From: Poronia punctata
Lineage: Eukaryota; Ascomycota; Sordariomycetes; Xylariales; Xylariaceae
NCBI GenBank assembly: GCA_022579005.1
Contig: MU401534.1
Coordinates: forward strand, 1 to 64,000
DNA length: 64,000 nucleotides
Reading direction: 5' to 3'
Positions 12,176 to 24,015 of this stretch are shown piece by piece. The position numbers and the translations under genes were made by a program. Within the stretch, counting starts at the first letter, position 1. Every line of letters starts with the position of its first letter. The notes beneath the pieces were generated by a model. That model ran no database searches and was not told where the DNA came from. It was given only the letters and a program-made list of their open reading frames with translations.

Positions 12176-14188
12176 CTACTGCGAGTGGCTCGTAGTTGCC
12201 TTCTCTATATCTCCATCTTCACTACCGGAAGCTCGATTGTGTTCCACGGCCTTGGAAGTGAAAGCGTGTCCGGTGGCTTCATGAGCATCGGCGTCGTGAT
12301 CAACGTCCATCTGGCGGCCCAGGTGCTCAGGACCCAAAAAGGTTAGGAGGATGACGTATGCATAGACGGCCGCCATGAAAATGGCAATGACGATACCGTA
12401 GTTGAACCTCTCCGCCCCGTTCTCCAGCGGCGGAAGCGGGAAGCGCTCGCCTATCGTAGCCTCGATGGTGGAGCTGGCAGAAGAAACGAGATTGCCGAGC
12501 TGATAGGCCGTGCCGACAACAAAGGTTCGGAAAGCGCCGGGCGAGAGCTCCATCAGGTGGACGGGGATCACACCCCAAGCACCCTGTACGGCGAACTGTT
12601 CGAAGAAGGCGACGGCAATGATGCGCTCGTTGGTCACGAAGCCATACGGGTAGAGAAGCGCACCGCCCAAGATGCACATGGTGATGATGGTGAAACGACG
12701 GCCGAAGATCTGGGAGAGGAAACCGATCGTCGTACCGCCGCAAATGGCACCCGCATTAGCGACGACCTGAGTGACCGTCACCATATCGGGATTGAAACCA
12801 AACTGGTTCTTCAGCAGTGTCGGATACAGATCCTGCGAGCCATGGGACATGAAATTGAAGCCGGCCATGAGAAGGACGAGGTAGACGAGAAGAAGCCAGT
12901 GTCGCTTGAGTGCCACCTTACCCTCGGCCATGAAGGTCTTGCCGACACCTCCGTTGGCGCGACGAAGCTCCTGATGCTCCACGTACAGATTCGTCTCGCC
13001 CATAAACAGTCGCCATACGATGAAAATGACAGGCGGTCCGGCGCCAAACCAGAAAAGAGGCCGCCATCCATGAGGAGTAGTATTGACGAGGCCGCGGGCA
13101 AATGCAGCGGCCAATAGGTAGCCTGTTGCGTATCCCTGCTGATAAAGACCGCTGAGTAGCCCTCTCGCTTCGTCGGGGATATCCTCGAGCGCAGTGGCAG
13201 CGGCGTTGCCATACAGACCGCCCATGGCAATACCGAAGAGCGCACGAGCAGCCAAGAACTGGCTATATGTCTTGGTGAAACCGGTACCCTGGTAATACAG
13301 TGTCAGCCATCCTGTGTTGTTGGTGGCTCCGGTTGTCTTGGTCAAGAGTCGGTAGGCCAGTCCAGCATGGTAGCCAGATCGAGTAGTGAGTAGAACTATC
13401 TATAATACAGGTACTCGTGGATGGGTGGATTGAAACTGGGAATGGACGTGGATCGCTCCTGGGTTGGGGGAGAACAAGAGCGAAGCTTTCGCTAAGACTC
13501 GGCCAAGCATCGCCAAGTAAGATGGAAGGGCCCATAAAGGCGGGACAATCTCTTGGACACCGGCGGCGTTGCTTGGCTGAACGCTAGTTCCCGTTTCTTC
13601 ATGCACGTATGACGGATGTCATTTGACAAACAAAATCCGAGTACAAGTAGAATGAAACGACGAAAAAAACAAACATCAACCGAACTCGGTTAACTTACCA
13701 ATTCGAGGATAATGAAAAGCACGTTGTTGATGATAAACGGCCATTTGCGACCGTACCGATCAGCTGCCAGACCGAAGGCGATGGAACCCACAGATCGCAA
13801 CATCAAAACGAGCGTGATACCAAAAGTAATATCCGTGATACTCTTATCGAACTCCTCGGCCAGGTCGGATGCCGTCAACGACACGGTAAAAAAGTCGAAT
13901 GCATCCCAAGTCTGGATAACTCATTAACCGACCGTCAAGCGAATAATACAACGAGGCGGGGGTACTGTTGTGTCATATTAAACTTACCCAGGCCCAGAAA
14001 GCGAGGAAGAAACAATTCCAATGATGACGATTGAGCATCCTGAGAAGGCGGATGGGATTGGGCGCTTTCCTCATCGGCGGCTTGAGCGATGTGAATCGCG
14101 TCGCCAAGTATTTTCCAGTCGACATGCCATGGTGAGGGGGATGGATGTTGGCCTCGTACGGGTCGACGCCCTGATGAGTGGTGTCCAT
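12176..14188 (-). CDS. JEN1: Jen1-type monocarboxylate/proton symporter (MFS)
   Basis: Plasma-membrane major-facilitator permease expected to import lactate, pyruvate or related short carboxylates with protons. Minus-strand exons are 13988-14188, 13699-13911 and 12176-13288, coding 508 residues. The Jen family signature N-x-x-S-H-x-S-Q-D-x-x-x-T is present as NFMSHGSQDLYPT in the second half, and RYGRKWPF marks the loop after the second helix. About ten to twelve hydrophobic segments can be counted, with soluble N- and C-terminal tails. The first intron is 76 nt; the second is unusually long (410 nt, 13289-13698) and is required to join LEL to GTGFTKTY, a junction continuous in relatives. Jen genes are usually glucose-repressed and induced by their substrates, but no defined operator was recognised here. 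ATG at 14188 was chosen as the first Met of the frame. Confidence 0.88.
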
Positions 14189-17100
14189 GATGATGGCCTG
14201 TCTCTTGCGCCTGTGGAGGACAGCGCGCGTCTAGTAAGGTCAGCGATGCCAGAGGCGAATATGTTGTCGACGGTAGCGCCCTTCTCTTGGTACGGGGGAC
14301 TAAGACCACGAGGGACTGAAACAATATAGTCGGGGAAACTGGAGGGGATGGGATTATCCTAGGTATATAAGTAGGTACATAACGTAGGTTCCGATACCTA
14401 ATACGTACTGTACGTTGGCTGACCAAGGAACAAAACAATCTATTGGGCCGACAAAACAAAGAATGGGAACGAATAGGACTAACGTACGAGTAAAAAGGGC
14501 GGAAAACGTCCCGCTGCCCATTTATAAGGTATAGACCTACAGGGGGGACGAGGGGGTAAGAGGTTAGACTTTCATGGAAGTGAGCACTGAGCACTGAGCA
14601 CAGGCCGTACTCGTACGCTCGGGGTTAGGAACCCTGCTGCGGCTAAGATAAAAGCTGTTACATACATGTACAAATGCGCAGAACACGGAGGGCTGCAGGT
14701 GGCAGGAAAGCAGGGTTTTGGCGGGCAGTCACCACTCGAATACGTCCCTACCTCATTCCTTACCTAACAATCCAGGATCATCACGACCATCTTCACCATA
14801 CTCTGTACAATATCCGTCCCCTTCTCAACTAACGTGTGCGACCCTAGCAAACCCGTAGCAAACTCTGACAAACCCGGCTTCATCCCCGGCTTCTACCCCA
14901 GTTGTCCAGTCAGGATGTGGCACAGTTAGTCGTAGGCACTTGCCTGGTCGGAGCCGGCTCTCAACAAAGTACGTGTAATTGGGTAGCTTGCCAGCCAGGT
15001 AAATATAGGTAGGTACTCGTAGGCCTCGAGTTGGGTGATGGGTGGAGTGGACGATAGACATGCCATGTGCGGGGAACCCTAAGAACTTCTCAATCCCTGA
15101 AAACAACCCTTGACGGAACCGATGTCATTTCTCGCTACGAGGTATTCCAGCTCTAGTCGAATTGGGTAATTCATCAACATTACTGACAGCCTGCAGGATT
15201 CGGAGGGGCCTTTACCCTTGTTGGCAGTTCTGGCAGTCTAGAGCAGACTGGAGGTGGTCGTCATGTGCGCAAGTGGGAAAAAAGCCAGTATCTACAAGAG
15301 AAATAGGTACATAATGTACGTGTAAGGCGCTCTCCAGTCCTCCTTACAAACTCCATGTCAAAGAAAAAAAATATTCCCTTTTAGCAGGTCCCCCGAGGTG
15401 GTATTTCAACCCTGTGCTTCCGTGGGGTTGATAGGAATCCGTTAAAGCCCGACTTTTGCAGACACAACCATTTCTCTAGATAAATACTTGTACACGTACA
15501 AAACTCAAGTCTGGGAGACCTACAAACTACCTAGGTAAATCAATTACACCTAAAGCTACGAGTCAAGTATGTCGAGGTTTAAATCACCCCCTTCAAAAAA
15601 GTGCTAAACATAGATTTCTGTATACTTACCCGTCACCTTTTAGCTTGTCGCTAATTGCAGCTTTTCGCTCATCACGTCGGTCTATCTAGCACTTGCGCCT
15701 GGTCCATGGGAGATGATAGTTCTACACGTAGAGAAGATAGAGAGGTAGTACTTCAGCCTCTACAGAGGTGACACCTACCGACATAATACCAAATTACACG
15801 TCCCGGAGCACTAAAAGGCTTGTTCCTACTTCATTTCCGCACCTGCCTATTTAGTTCTAGCGGGAATCTGGTAAAAGAAGTGGACCGGCGGCTTCTGGTT
15901 TCCTTCCACTTGGTACGACCTGTAGGTAGATTGTCATCCACCCTAGCAATTGAATTTCCACGTCGGTTGGACGTCGCTTCAAAATGACATGCAGCAAGTT
16001 ACAGTCGCACTTGGTGGGGGGGTATCGAGAAATGCAAATGCAAAAGTCGTATATCTGGCCTTCTAGGTGGTCCTCCCATCTGAAGTCCTAGGTTAGACAG
16101 ATCAGATGACCCGAGCATGTTTTGATTGTTACAGTACAGTACACACACAGTGAACAGAAACGTTCACCCCGCACGTATTCCTTGTACGAGTACCTACACC
16201 GCACATTTTCCCTCTCAAAGTAACCAATCAGCGCTTAGAAGAGGCATTTTCCCCGCATTGCTCCGCATACCCGGTACTTTGACAATATACCTACTCGTAA
16301 TCGAGGCTCTTTATTACGAGTATCAACAGACAGAAAATTGGATAGAAGCAAACGTGGGAAATCAAGGATACAGAGTACAGCGGAAAATTAAACATTTTTC
16401 CTTTGTTCATTTTGCTCCAAAGCCACGGGACGTACTTTTGTGGGCCATCTTTGTTTTTTTTTGTTTTTCTTACCCAATCCCACATGCAACTCATACTTGC
16501 AGGTTTGTTGTTCCTCGTACGTACATCGTATCACCTTTCTCTTAGGTACCTAGCCTGTCTAGCCGCGAGATACAAACGGACTACAATTGTATCCCGTGAT
16601 GAGGTTTCTATTTGTTTTCTGGAAGCCTTTTCCCCTCAACACCAACACTTACACACACAGGTACCTACCTAAGAATACACGTGGTTCGTTGTCCAATATG
16701 ACTGTATGTACGAGTACTCGGAGCTGCTCCATAAAAGTGGACGTGTACCGCACACACACACATCTGTAATACGTGTAATTGCCCAAATGTCTTAGCCTAC
16801 ATTATCACTCTCTCCTAACCAAACAATAAAAGCATCTCAAGTCATTCTTACCTGGACTTGATTTTCTCTGTTTGGGTTACAAAGCTATGATTTCTAGCTA
16901 GAGGAAGAGTAGGTAGGTTTGGTCCTAGACTAGGTCAGTGCATGTCATTGTCATTGCTCCCGATAGGCAGCAGTGTAACGCCGCGTCCGTGTTCCCCGAT
17001 TCATCACTTGTCAGGGGAGTAGGTCTTTGCATACTATAGATCGCAAATATGTGGTACGGAATTTCAGCCTTAGGCGAAAGAAACCCGATGTTGCACTTAC

Positions 17101-17343
17101 ACTTACAGCTTCCCGGGATTCCTTTTCTCGGTCGTTACTGAGCAATACTGTAAACCTAGCCTTTTGGGTATTTGTCAAAGGCATCTGAGCAAGTTTTTTC
17201 TTTTCTTTTTCCCCTGCCCTCTCTCTCTCATTCTGTATTTTGAGAAAGATACATACCTAGGTAAGGTACCTAGTTTAATAGGGAAAGAAAAGAGAGTTTT
17301 AGATAAAACATACCTTGCAACCTTTTTTTTTTCTTGTTACGAA

Positions 17344-17366
17344 AATAATAATAATAATAATAATAT
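17344..17366. repeat. (ATA)n microsatellite
   Basis: About seven ATA trinucleotides in tandem in non-coding DNA, seen directly. Confidence 0.85.
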
Positions 17367-18535
17367 TGTATTGGGAAGAAAAAGGGAGCCTCGAATACAT
17401 CTCTTGCCTCCCCTAAAACCCCTCGTTTTCGTTTCCAGACACAATAACTAAGCTGCTATATGGACATGGACTTACAAGAAAGAAGAGGAGTGGATATGGA
17501 TACTTTAGGAACACTTGCCCCTTAACTTCGAAAATAAGCGGACACACTCTCTCTTATTTCATTCATCGCACCTAGACCGCGAAGATAGCCAAAGAAGAAG
17601 ACAACGGTCCATCTCCTGTGCCACAAACAAAGAATGGCCCCTTACTTTCTTTCTGTCTTTCGCCATGTCGTTTCTTCCACCATATGTCACAATGAGCTAG
17701 GTTAGGTACCTAGTCTAGGTGGTGGATGTTTTTCCCCGGGTGAGTAAAGTATCATTCAACGCGGAGGGTAAATCCGATATATGCGGAGCGGGGACGGGAT
17801 GGGGTCGTTGTAGGATTTCTGTCGGAACGCTCTAAAGAACGGCACACTTTCAGAGATGTCGTCATTGCGTGGAAGGTCATGGTCATACGTATTAGGAGTT
17901 ATCTATGATCTGTATACCTTACGACAAGGAAAGGCAATGTTCGGGCAGTGGGATGGCATTGATACACAAGAATACAACGCGTTCGGAGGCGTGATTTTGT
18001 ACACCAGCGGAAATAATGTTGAAAGTCGCAGTCATGAAATAAGGCTTGGACATATATGATAATGCGTTGTATTTTAATCGATACCTTTTTCTCGAGGCCT
18101 AAAAGCAGCTTCATGATTCCGGTCCCTTTTGAGTCGTGTCTTCTTGTTGAAACAGCCGTCTCTGGCTCAAAATGTCATGGACACCTAAACAACCCAGCAA
18201 ACATAAACTTCCATCGAGCGAGTGGACCAACCTATGCTATGGCCTACCGCCGATTCCTGGCGAGTCGCCAATAACTAGGCCAATAATAGCTAGCCGTCGT
18301 AACTCGGAAGTTTTGCGTCTTATGATAGACCTCATGCTGCTAGAACCAACGCTATAACAGTATGTCCTCCTCTAACAACTACCTCTGAATCACTGACCCG
18401 CAAGAGGTTGGTAAAGTCACCGCTACGCTCCCAAACGGTTGCAGCGATGCTGGTAGAAAAAGACGCCATTCTCCCAGCTACCCATCCTTCTTGGAAGACC
18501 CGCATCGTATTAATTAATACGAAGAGCATAGAGAG

Positions 18536-18560
18536 TGACCGACCGACCGACTGACCGACC
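18536..18560. repeat. (GACC)n short tandem repeat
   Basis: Roughly six imperfect GACC/GACT units in tandem, seen directly, in non-coding DNA. Confidence 0.8.
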
Positions 18561-18679
18561 TAGTTCTCTGCCGAATCCATAGAAGAAGACCCCAACTCCG
18601 TAATGCTGTCGTAACGTCATAAAACATGGACATTGTCAATAAGCCCACCCCTAATGATTCCAACATGTATGGAACCATC

Positions 18680-19566
18680 TCACTCTTCCTGCTTTTGCTT
18701 CTTCGAGGTATGGCCACTATCAGAAGGGTCATTTTGGGGGACACTCGGCAGTTGGTTTGCTGTAGCTTCAGCTTCGGCGATTTGCTCTTCCGTGGCAGCA
18801 TCCTTATCGCTAGCCGATTCAGTTCTGGGTGGGAAAAAAGACCTAGAGCATATCAAACTGCAGTTAGCATGGACGAACAACAGATAATGAAATGAAAGCG
18901 ACAAGTGCACCAAAGTTGGATAACCTACGGCAGAACATTGGTATAAGCGTCGACATCTTTATCCTGAAATGTGACAAATATGATCTTATCGAGCTTGTCG
19001 CCGTCCTCGCTGTCGAGAAACTCCTTGACAGCAGAGCAAGCGACAGAGGCAGCATCCAAGCTCGGGTAACCGTAAACGCCAGTGCTAATGGCACTGAAGG
19101 CAATGGATTTCAGATTGTTGCATACAGCTAGCTTTAGAGCTGACTGATAGCAACCATGCAGCAAACGCTCCGCCGTGCGTGGTCGGAGAGCGCCATATAC
19201 GGGACCGACAGCATGAATGACCTTCTTGCAGGGTAGATTATAAGCTTCCGTGATCTTGGAAGACCCGGTCCTACACCCATTCAAGGTTACACACTCCGCC
19301 AACAATTCTGGGCCGGCACGTCGATGAATGGCGCCGTCGACGCCGCCACCACCGAGAAGCGAATTGTTGGCCGCATTGACAATTGCCCCAACTTTCAAGT
19401 TGGTAATGTCGCCACGGAAAACACCAACTCGGTCATTGTAGGCGGGAGACGCGTTCGGTGCCGTGCCCAACTGCGAAGGGTGCAGCCGACCGAGCTTGTA
19501 AAGAAGGCTGATTGACGGAATATCGCTAGCTGAGATCGGAGCCATTTTGGCAAAGGTACGGAGCAT
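18680..19566 (-). CDS. Macrodomain protein (MacroD-type ADP-ribose hydrolase)
   Basis: Single macrodomain protein, 266 residues, minus-strand exons 18929-19566 and 18680-18842 with an 86-nt intron. It should bind ADP-ribose and, by analogy with MacroD enzymes, remove mono-ADP-ribose from acidic residues or deacetylate O-acetyl-ADP-ribose. The phosphate-binding and catalytic loops are intact: NAANNSLLGGGGVDGAIHR near residues 65-83 and the second loop AISTGVYGYP near 159-168. The C-terminal exon encodes a hydrophilic tail rich in Ala, Glu and Ser that ends in a basic/acidic KKQKQEE, possibly a nuclear signal. The start at 19566 gives MLRTFAK ahead of the usual MAPISASD; a second Met at position 8 is an equally plausible start. 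Confidence 0.86.
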
Positions 19567-21256
19567 AGAAGAACTTAGAAGGGTATATATCGCTCGTGTT
19601 GAAGGGAAAGCCGAAAGAATGTAGGAAGCAAGAAGTTGGGCGGACTTTCAGGTCGGTCGGATATATATATATAGGTGTTATCAACGTGTTCCAGCGCACT
19701 GTAACTTTGCGAAGATACACATAAGTAGATGACGACGACTCCTCTGCCGACAGTCCGGGAATTGGGGCCAACACAGGGGCAATCCTGACGGCAAGGTTAT
19801 CCAAAGGCGAGCCAGGTGCTCATGAAAAGAGCACAGTTTCCGAATTTAAACCATTGATCTAGGTCTCAAAATGGATTGTCAATCGTGTAGACATCTAGCT
19901 TGACCGTAAAGCAATCACCGCATCCGATTGAAATTGGTTACCTCCTACCATTCTAACACCTGCATTTGCCATTGAGATGGATGTACGTGTATTTGTACGT
20001 GTAGATGACGTCGGATAGCCATGTTTAACGAGATATATACTTATCGAGGTGTCTACAAAACTTGTCTAAAAGGATAGATATTGATGAAAGCGATTATCCA
20101 GATACATGACCTGACGCAGAAGGTTACCTAATGTATACAGTTAAGCTCTAAAATACGGGTTTCTCTTAGAAAACTCACTGTAGGAATCAGACAACAAAGT
20201 GAAGCGACAGGTAAGGACATCCCTCATAACTCAAACACCATACATTCAGTATATTCACGTTTTAATGGGTTTGAGCAAGGTCTAACCTTGGACGGTAGGT
20301 TCTTAGGTACCCACTTCCACTAGGACAGCCCTGTTGCGTCTTTGCCTGTGTTTTGCCTTGAACCTCTGGTTTAACACGCACAAGTTCCTAAAGCCGCATG
20401 CAAAGAAGGGTGTATCCAAGGGAATAGCAGTCCTGCTAAACAAAAACTTGAAGTAGTGGCATTATCTATCGACTGTATCTCAGTAGTTACCCTCAGGTAC
20501 TTGAACCGGTTACCTAGGCCCCTACGCCATGCTCTTGCAAGGTCCAGGCCCTGTGAAACAGTACCTGAGCAGGCAAGTACAATATAATCATGGCGGGGGG
20601 AGCTCCGGACGTAATAGAATGCCTTGAAACTGGGCTACAGCCGGAATGAAGATACCCTGTCGTTGGACGATGCAAACTTTGTGTGTAGAGCATGCCGTAA
20701 TGCTTGTCTAATATCTGAACTTGTAACTAAGGTATGCTAGACAAGGGACATCAGGAATAAAGTGTTCAACCTCAACGGTGAAACTACGACAAACTTTCGT
20801 CTCAATGTCCCATAGATACTATTAGTTCTCGGAACGCTGTCAAAGGCAGGACAATTCCGTAGCTAGGGCACCGGCTGGTGCATCCGCCTGGCAAGTTTCC
20901 AAGCTACAACTTAAACAATTAAGAAGCATTGCGAGGTGGGCGTGGTGGCACAAGAGTGGATTCTGCAAATCTTATTTCTCATGGGTATCATTATCGTAAC
21001 TTCACGAAAATCTCGCTATCTTGATGAGGGCATAGTCACCATCGATTTTTCGTAGGGTGGGAAAGCCGGCATGGTGCCGGTCGGTCTCTGAGGCCGCAGC
21101 TGACTTGTTGCCAAGTCAAGCTTGAGTAATCATGGTTACTCGCCATAATCCTGTAGATACATGGTCCATCAATGTTTTGGTCCCCCAGATCCGTACAGCC
21201 AATGCAACCCCCAAACGCCTTGCCATATTTTCATTTGCTCCAAAACCTCGTCACAT
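19567..21256. other. 1.7-kb gene-free stretch
   Basis: Nothing coding is supported. The first part is the upstream region of the macrodomain gene, and the last part is the 3' flank of RPL11. A short TA run near 19660 is the only repeat noticed. Confidence 0.55.
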
Positions 21257-21899
21257 TTATCGGACGATACCATCGAAGCGCTGCTTGAACCATTTGACAG
21301 TCTCATCACGGTTGATGCGGTGGCTGGCACCGATTCTGCCCTTGCAGCGGCGGCGGCGGCTGACACGCTCACCAGGGCGGGTCATGCAGCAGTAGAAGTC
21401 CATACCGTAGATACCGATGGCGGGGTCGTACTTGATACCGAGATCGATGTGTTCGCTGATACCGAACCCAAAGTTACCGGTCTCGCTGAAGTTGCGCTTG
21501 CGCAGCTCGTACTCCTTGACCTTGAGGCCACGCTCGAGAATCTCCTCGGCCTTGGGGCCACGGATGGTAACGTGGACAGCAATCTTTTCGTTACGTCGGA
21601 TACCGAAGGTTCGGACAGTGTATCGGGCCTTACCTATTGGCGCGAAAATGGTAAGTAAGTTGTGCGCGCTGGAATATCTCATGGGAATAGGGCGTAGACA
21701 TACTGTAGACGGGAGTCTGACCGCTCAGCTGCTCGAGCACTTTGGCGGCACGAGTCAATCTGTCACCAGATTCACCAACCGAGATGTTGAGAACCAACTT
21801 CTGGATGCGGAGCTCCCGCATGGGGTTTTGCGACTTGTCAGACTATGGCGATGGCATTAGCAATTGATCGCATAAAAACGAGCGCGGTAATCTTACCAT
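21257..21899 (-). CDS. RPL11: 60S ribosomal protein L11 (uL5)
   Basis: Large-subunit ribosomal protein that contacts 5S rRNA in the central protuberance and travels with it in the 5S RNP. Minus-strand exons are 21897-21899, 21704-21842 and 21257-21633, coding 172 residues, the normal length for the family. The first coding exon is only the ATG, followed at once by GTAAGA; the 54-nt intron ends CATAG and the next exon opens [18 protein letters not shown]. The uL5 core follows ([20 protein letters not shown], then [19 protein letters not shown]) and the conserved [16 protein letters not shown] end. The second intron is 70 nt. An ATG-only first exon is common in fungal ribosomal-protein genes and fits their regulation through intron-containing leaders. 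It is divergent from SMB1. Confidence 0.95.
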
Positions 21900-22412
21900 G
21901 ATTGCTGGAGGCTTGGTTAGTATCACGACCGAAGAGTTGTTGTTCTGGAGGCTCTCTTCAGTGCTGGCGGCTTGGAGACTATCAAAAAGTGCCGGGAGGG
22001 TCAGAATAATTTTGGCTGTTTTTCAAAGGGTTTCTCTGCCCTAGCGTGGGAAGCTGTGGCTATGTCACTTCCGGGCTGTGGCTGGTGAATCGGTGCACCA
22101 AACTTTGGTGGGGTCCGAAACTTACATAAACTGTGAGGCTGAGCAGCTCCACAAAAGTCAACCGATGTGGGGTCCTACTCGTAGTGGTTCACTCTGTCGA
22201 CCTACTTGTAGCTCCAGGTCTTCAGCCTTGCCAGTGGACAGTGCTGGATGCTCTGCCTTGGTACTTAATTTTCGTCCCCTCCAATAGATACCCTTGGTAT
22301 GATATCAAACTCCCGCGTTACAACGAACTCTCTCCGACGTCAATACCGCATGTGATACACAGAATCAACCTTCCAACTCTTTCGAAAGCTCCGCTGGAGC
22401 CCCACCGTTAAG
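21900..22412. promoter_or_regulatory. Bidirectional promoter region RPL11-SMB1
   Basis: A 513-bp divergent spacer between the start codons of a ribosomal-protein gene and a spliceosomal Sm gene. It contains a perfect inverted repeat, CACCAAA-C-TTTGGTG, at 22096-22110 and one TACTCGTA at 22176. No canonical TATA box was identified. The promoter role follows from gene orientation; the factor bound is unknown. Confidence 0.55.
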
Positions 22413-23412
22413 ATGTCGAACAAGCAAGGCAAAATGGTGAGCTCCTTCCTGGCCCTAGTATCATCCAGGTTGTTGACACGCGAGGCTAATCAGTTCCTTG
22501 TTCCTAGGCCGGTTATGTACGTACATTCAGAAACGATTCCCACGCGGAGCTTTTTCGTGGCGAGGGCCTTGTTTATGTAGAGTAGTAACTGACGGTTCAC
22601 TAGATCAACTACCGGATGAGGGTCACGTAAGGATACGATGTAGATCTGCGGCGCTTTCACATCGCTGACGGAGAGCTTAGGTTGCTAGACGGCCGACAAA
22701 TGACCGGGCAAATGCTCGCATTTGATAAGGTGGGGTTTTGCGCTGTTATAATTACGCGAAGCTTGCTAACATGCCAACAGCATATGAATCTAGTTTTAGG
22801 CGACACCGACGAGTTCCGCCGCATAAAGAGAAAGCAAACGAAGGCCGCCGCCCCTGGCGCGACGAGTTCGGCTACCCAGACTGTCGAGACGGAAGAGAAA
22901 CGGACATTGGGTTTGACCATCTTGCGGGGCGCCCACATTGTCTCGTTGTCTGTCGAATCTGCCCCTCCAGCCGATCCGAGCACGCGACTAGGCAAGACCA
23001 CTACTACTAGCCTCCCGACTGGCCTAGTATCAGGCCCTGGTGTTTCTCGCCCTGCTGGTCGTGGTGCAGCCCCAACATCACTTGCTGTGCGTAAATATAT
23101 GCCCATAGTATTTTCTATACCTGCTAACATACTTGTAGGGTCCCGCTGCCGGTGTTGGTGGTGTCGCCCCTCCTCCTTTCCCTCAGTTCCCTGGCGCGCC
23201 CGGTTTCGGACCCGGAAGAGGCGGCCGTAAGTTATTCCTGTATAATGAAATACTGCTGACTATCATCGACTGACACGCAACTAGCTCCTGCCCCCGGTTT
23301 TCCCCCTGGAAACTTCCCCCCTCCTGGCTTCCCTCAAGGTGGACAGTTCCCGCCTCCGGGGTTCAACCCGGGTGGTGGCCCCCCAGGATTTAACCCGCCA
23401 CCGCGAAGATAA
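22413..23412 (+). CDS. SMB1: Spliceosomal Sm protein B (SmB/SmB')
   Basis: Core snRNP protein of the heptameric Sm ring that binds U1, U2, U4 and U5 snRNAs. Seven exons are proposed: 22413-22436, 22508-22516, 22604-22626, 22681-22729, 22781-23086, 23139-23226 and 23285-23412, coding 208 residues. The Sm1 motif runs from [19 protein letters not shown] to [11 protein letters not shown], and Sm2 is [17 protein letters not shown]. The C-terminal half is a Pro/Gly-rich tail with PPPGF-type repeats, as expected of SmB. The second exon is a 9-nt micro-exon coding AGY. It is supported by phase, by good splice sites on both sides, and because human SmB also has three residues between its KM and IDYRM. 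Introns are 51-87 nt. Confidence 0.92.
22508..22516 (+). other. 9-nt coding micro-exon of SMB1
   Basis: Exon bounded by TTCCTAG upstream and GTACGT downstream. It codes three residues that complete the N-terminal Sm fold register. See the SMB1 entry for the reasoning. Confidence 0.7.
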
Positions 23413-24015
23413 CGCTGGGGCGCTTAGTATGATGATGAGGAGCCTGATAATTCAATAAAGGGCTAATATACCATTCGGCGTTGGGGAATGCAACAGTGAA
23501 CCATGATTGCTTGACATCCGAGGCGAGAGGCAGGTCTATAGACTGTATAGATCCACAAAAATGCCGACCGCAAGAGGTCAGCATAGGTCGTAGACGGAAT
23601 AAAATACTGTCAAAATTGTGTATATTTTCTTTTCTCCGACACCAAACGGCCTTTACTACGTGTACTCTCGTAGAACCCATGTTGCGCAAAGAAGGTTGAA
23701 TAACATTTTAAGTGGTAAAGCTAGGACCCCCTTGTTCCAAATATAGCTGGCTAACGCAACACGTACTGTGTACACAAAATGGGGCACCGTTGTGCTACCA
23801 AGTTTAGGTACCTGTACAGTGTTCAAGGGTTGAAAGTTCCCCCATTTGGAAAGTTGGCGCGAATCTCTTTACAGTAAGACGTGTTCCGATTTGCTCCGAC
23901 AGGACGGAAGCTGCCACGGCGCAACAACTTTTTGAAAAAGAAAGCTTCGACAACTCTCGAGCACTCCGCATCGTCAATTGCCCGCCCTATCGCCCGCCTC
24001 GCGAATTCCGTCAAG
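23413..24015. other. Intergenic region SMB1-MPC1
   Basis: No gene is supported. It should hold the SMB1 3' untranslated region and the MPC1 promoter, both read from the plus strand. Confidence 0.6.

Larger units (their letters stand above)
14189..18679. other. 4.5-kb gene-free region
   Basis: No gene is supported on either strand. Open frames are short and lack recognisable domains. The DNA is AT-leaning and full of short motifs such as TAGGTAGGTA, ACCTACCTA and ACGTGTA. Six copies of the octamer TACTCGTA or its complement lie between 14608 and 16716. There is an ATA trinucleotide array near 17344-17366 and a GACC array near 18536-18560. The left end should include the JEN1 promoter. Untranslated RNAs or fast-evolving small genes cannot be excluded from sequence alone. 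Confidence 0.6.

Noticed and set aside
14825..15106. 93-codon minus-strand open frame
   Set aside because: No similarity recognised, no splice context and no family-like composition; it includes the TACTCGTA/TAGGTAGG motif, which looks intergenic.
18892..19131. Plus-strand open frame antisense to the macrodomain gene
   Set aside because: It is a shadow of the macrodomain exon and has no independent support.
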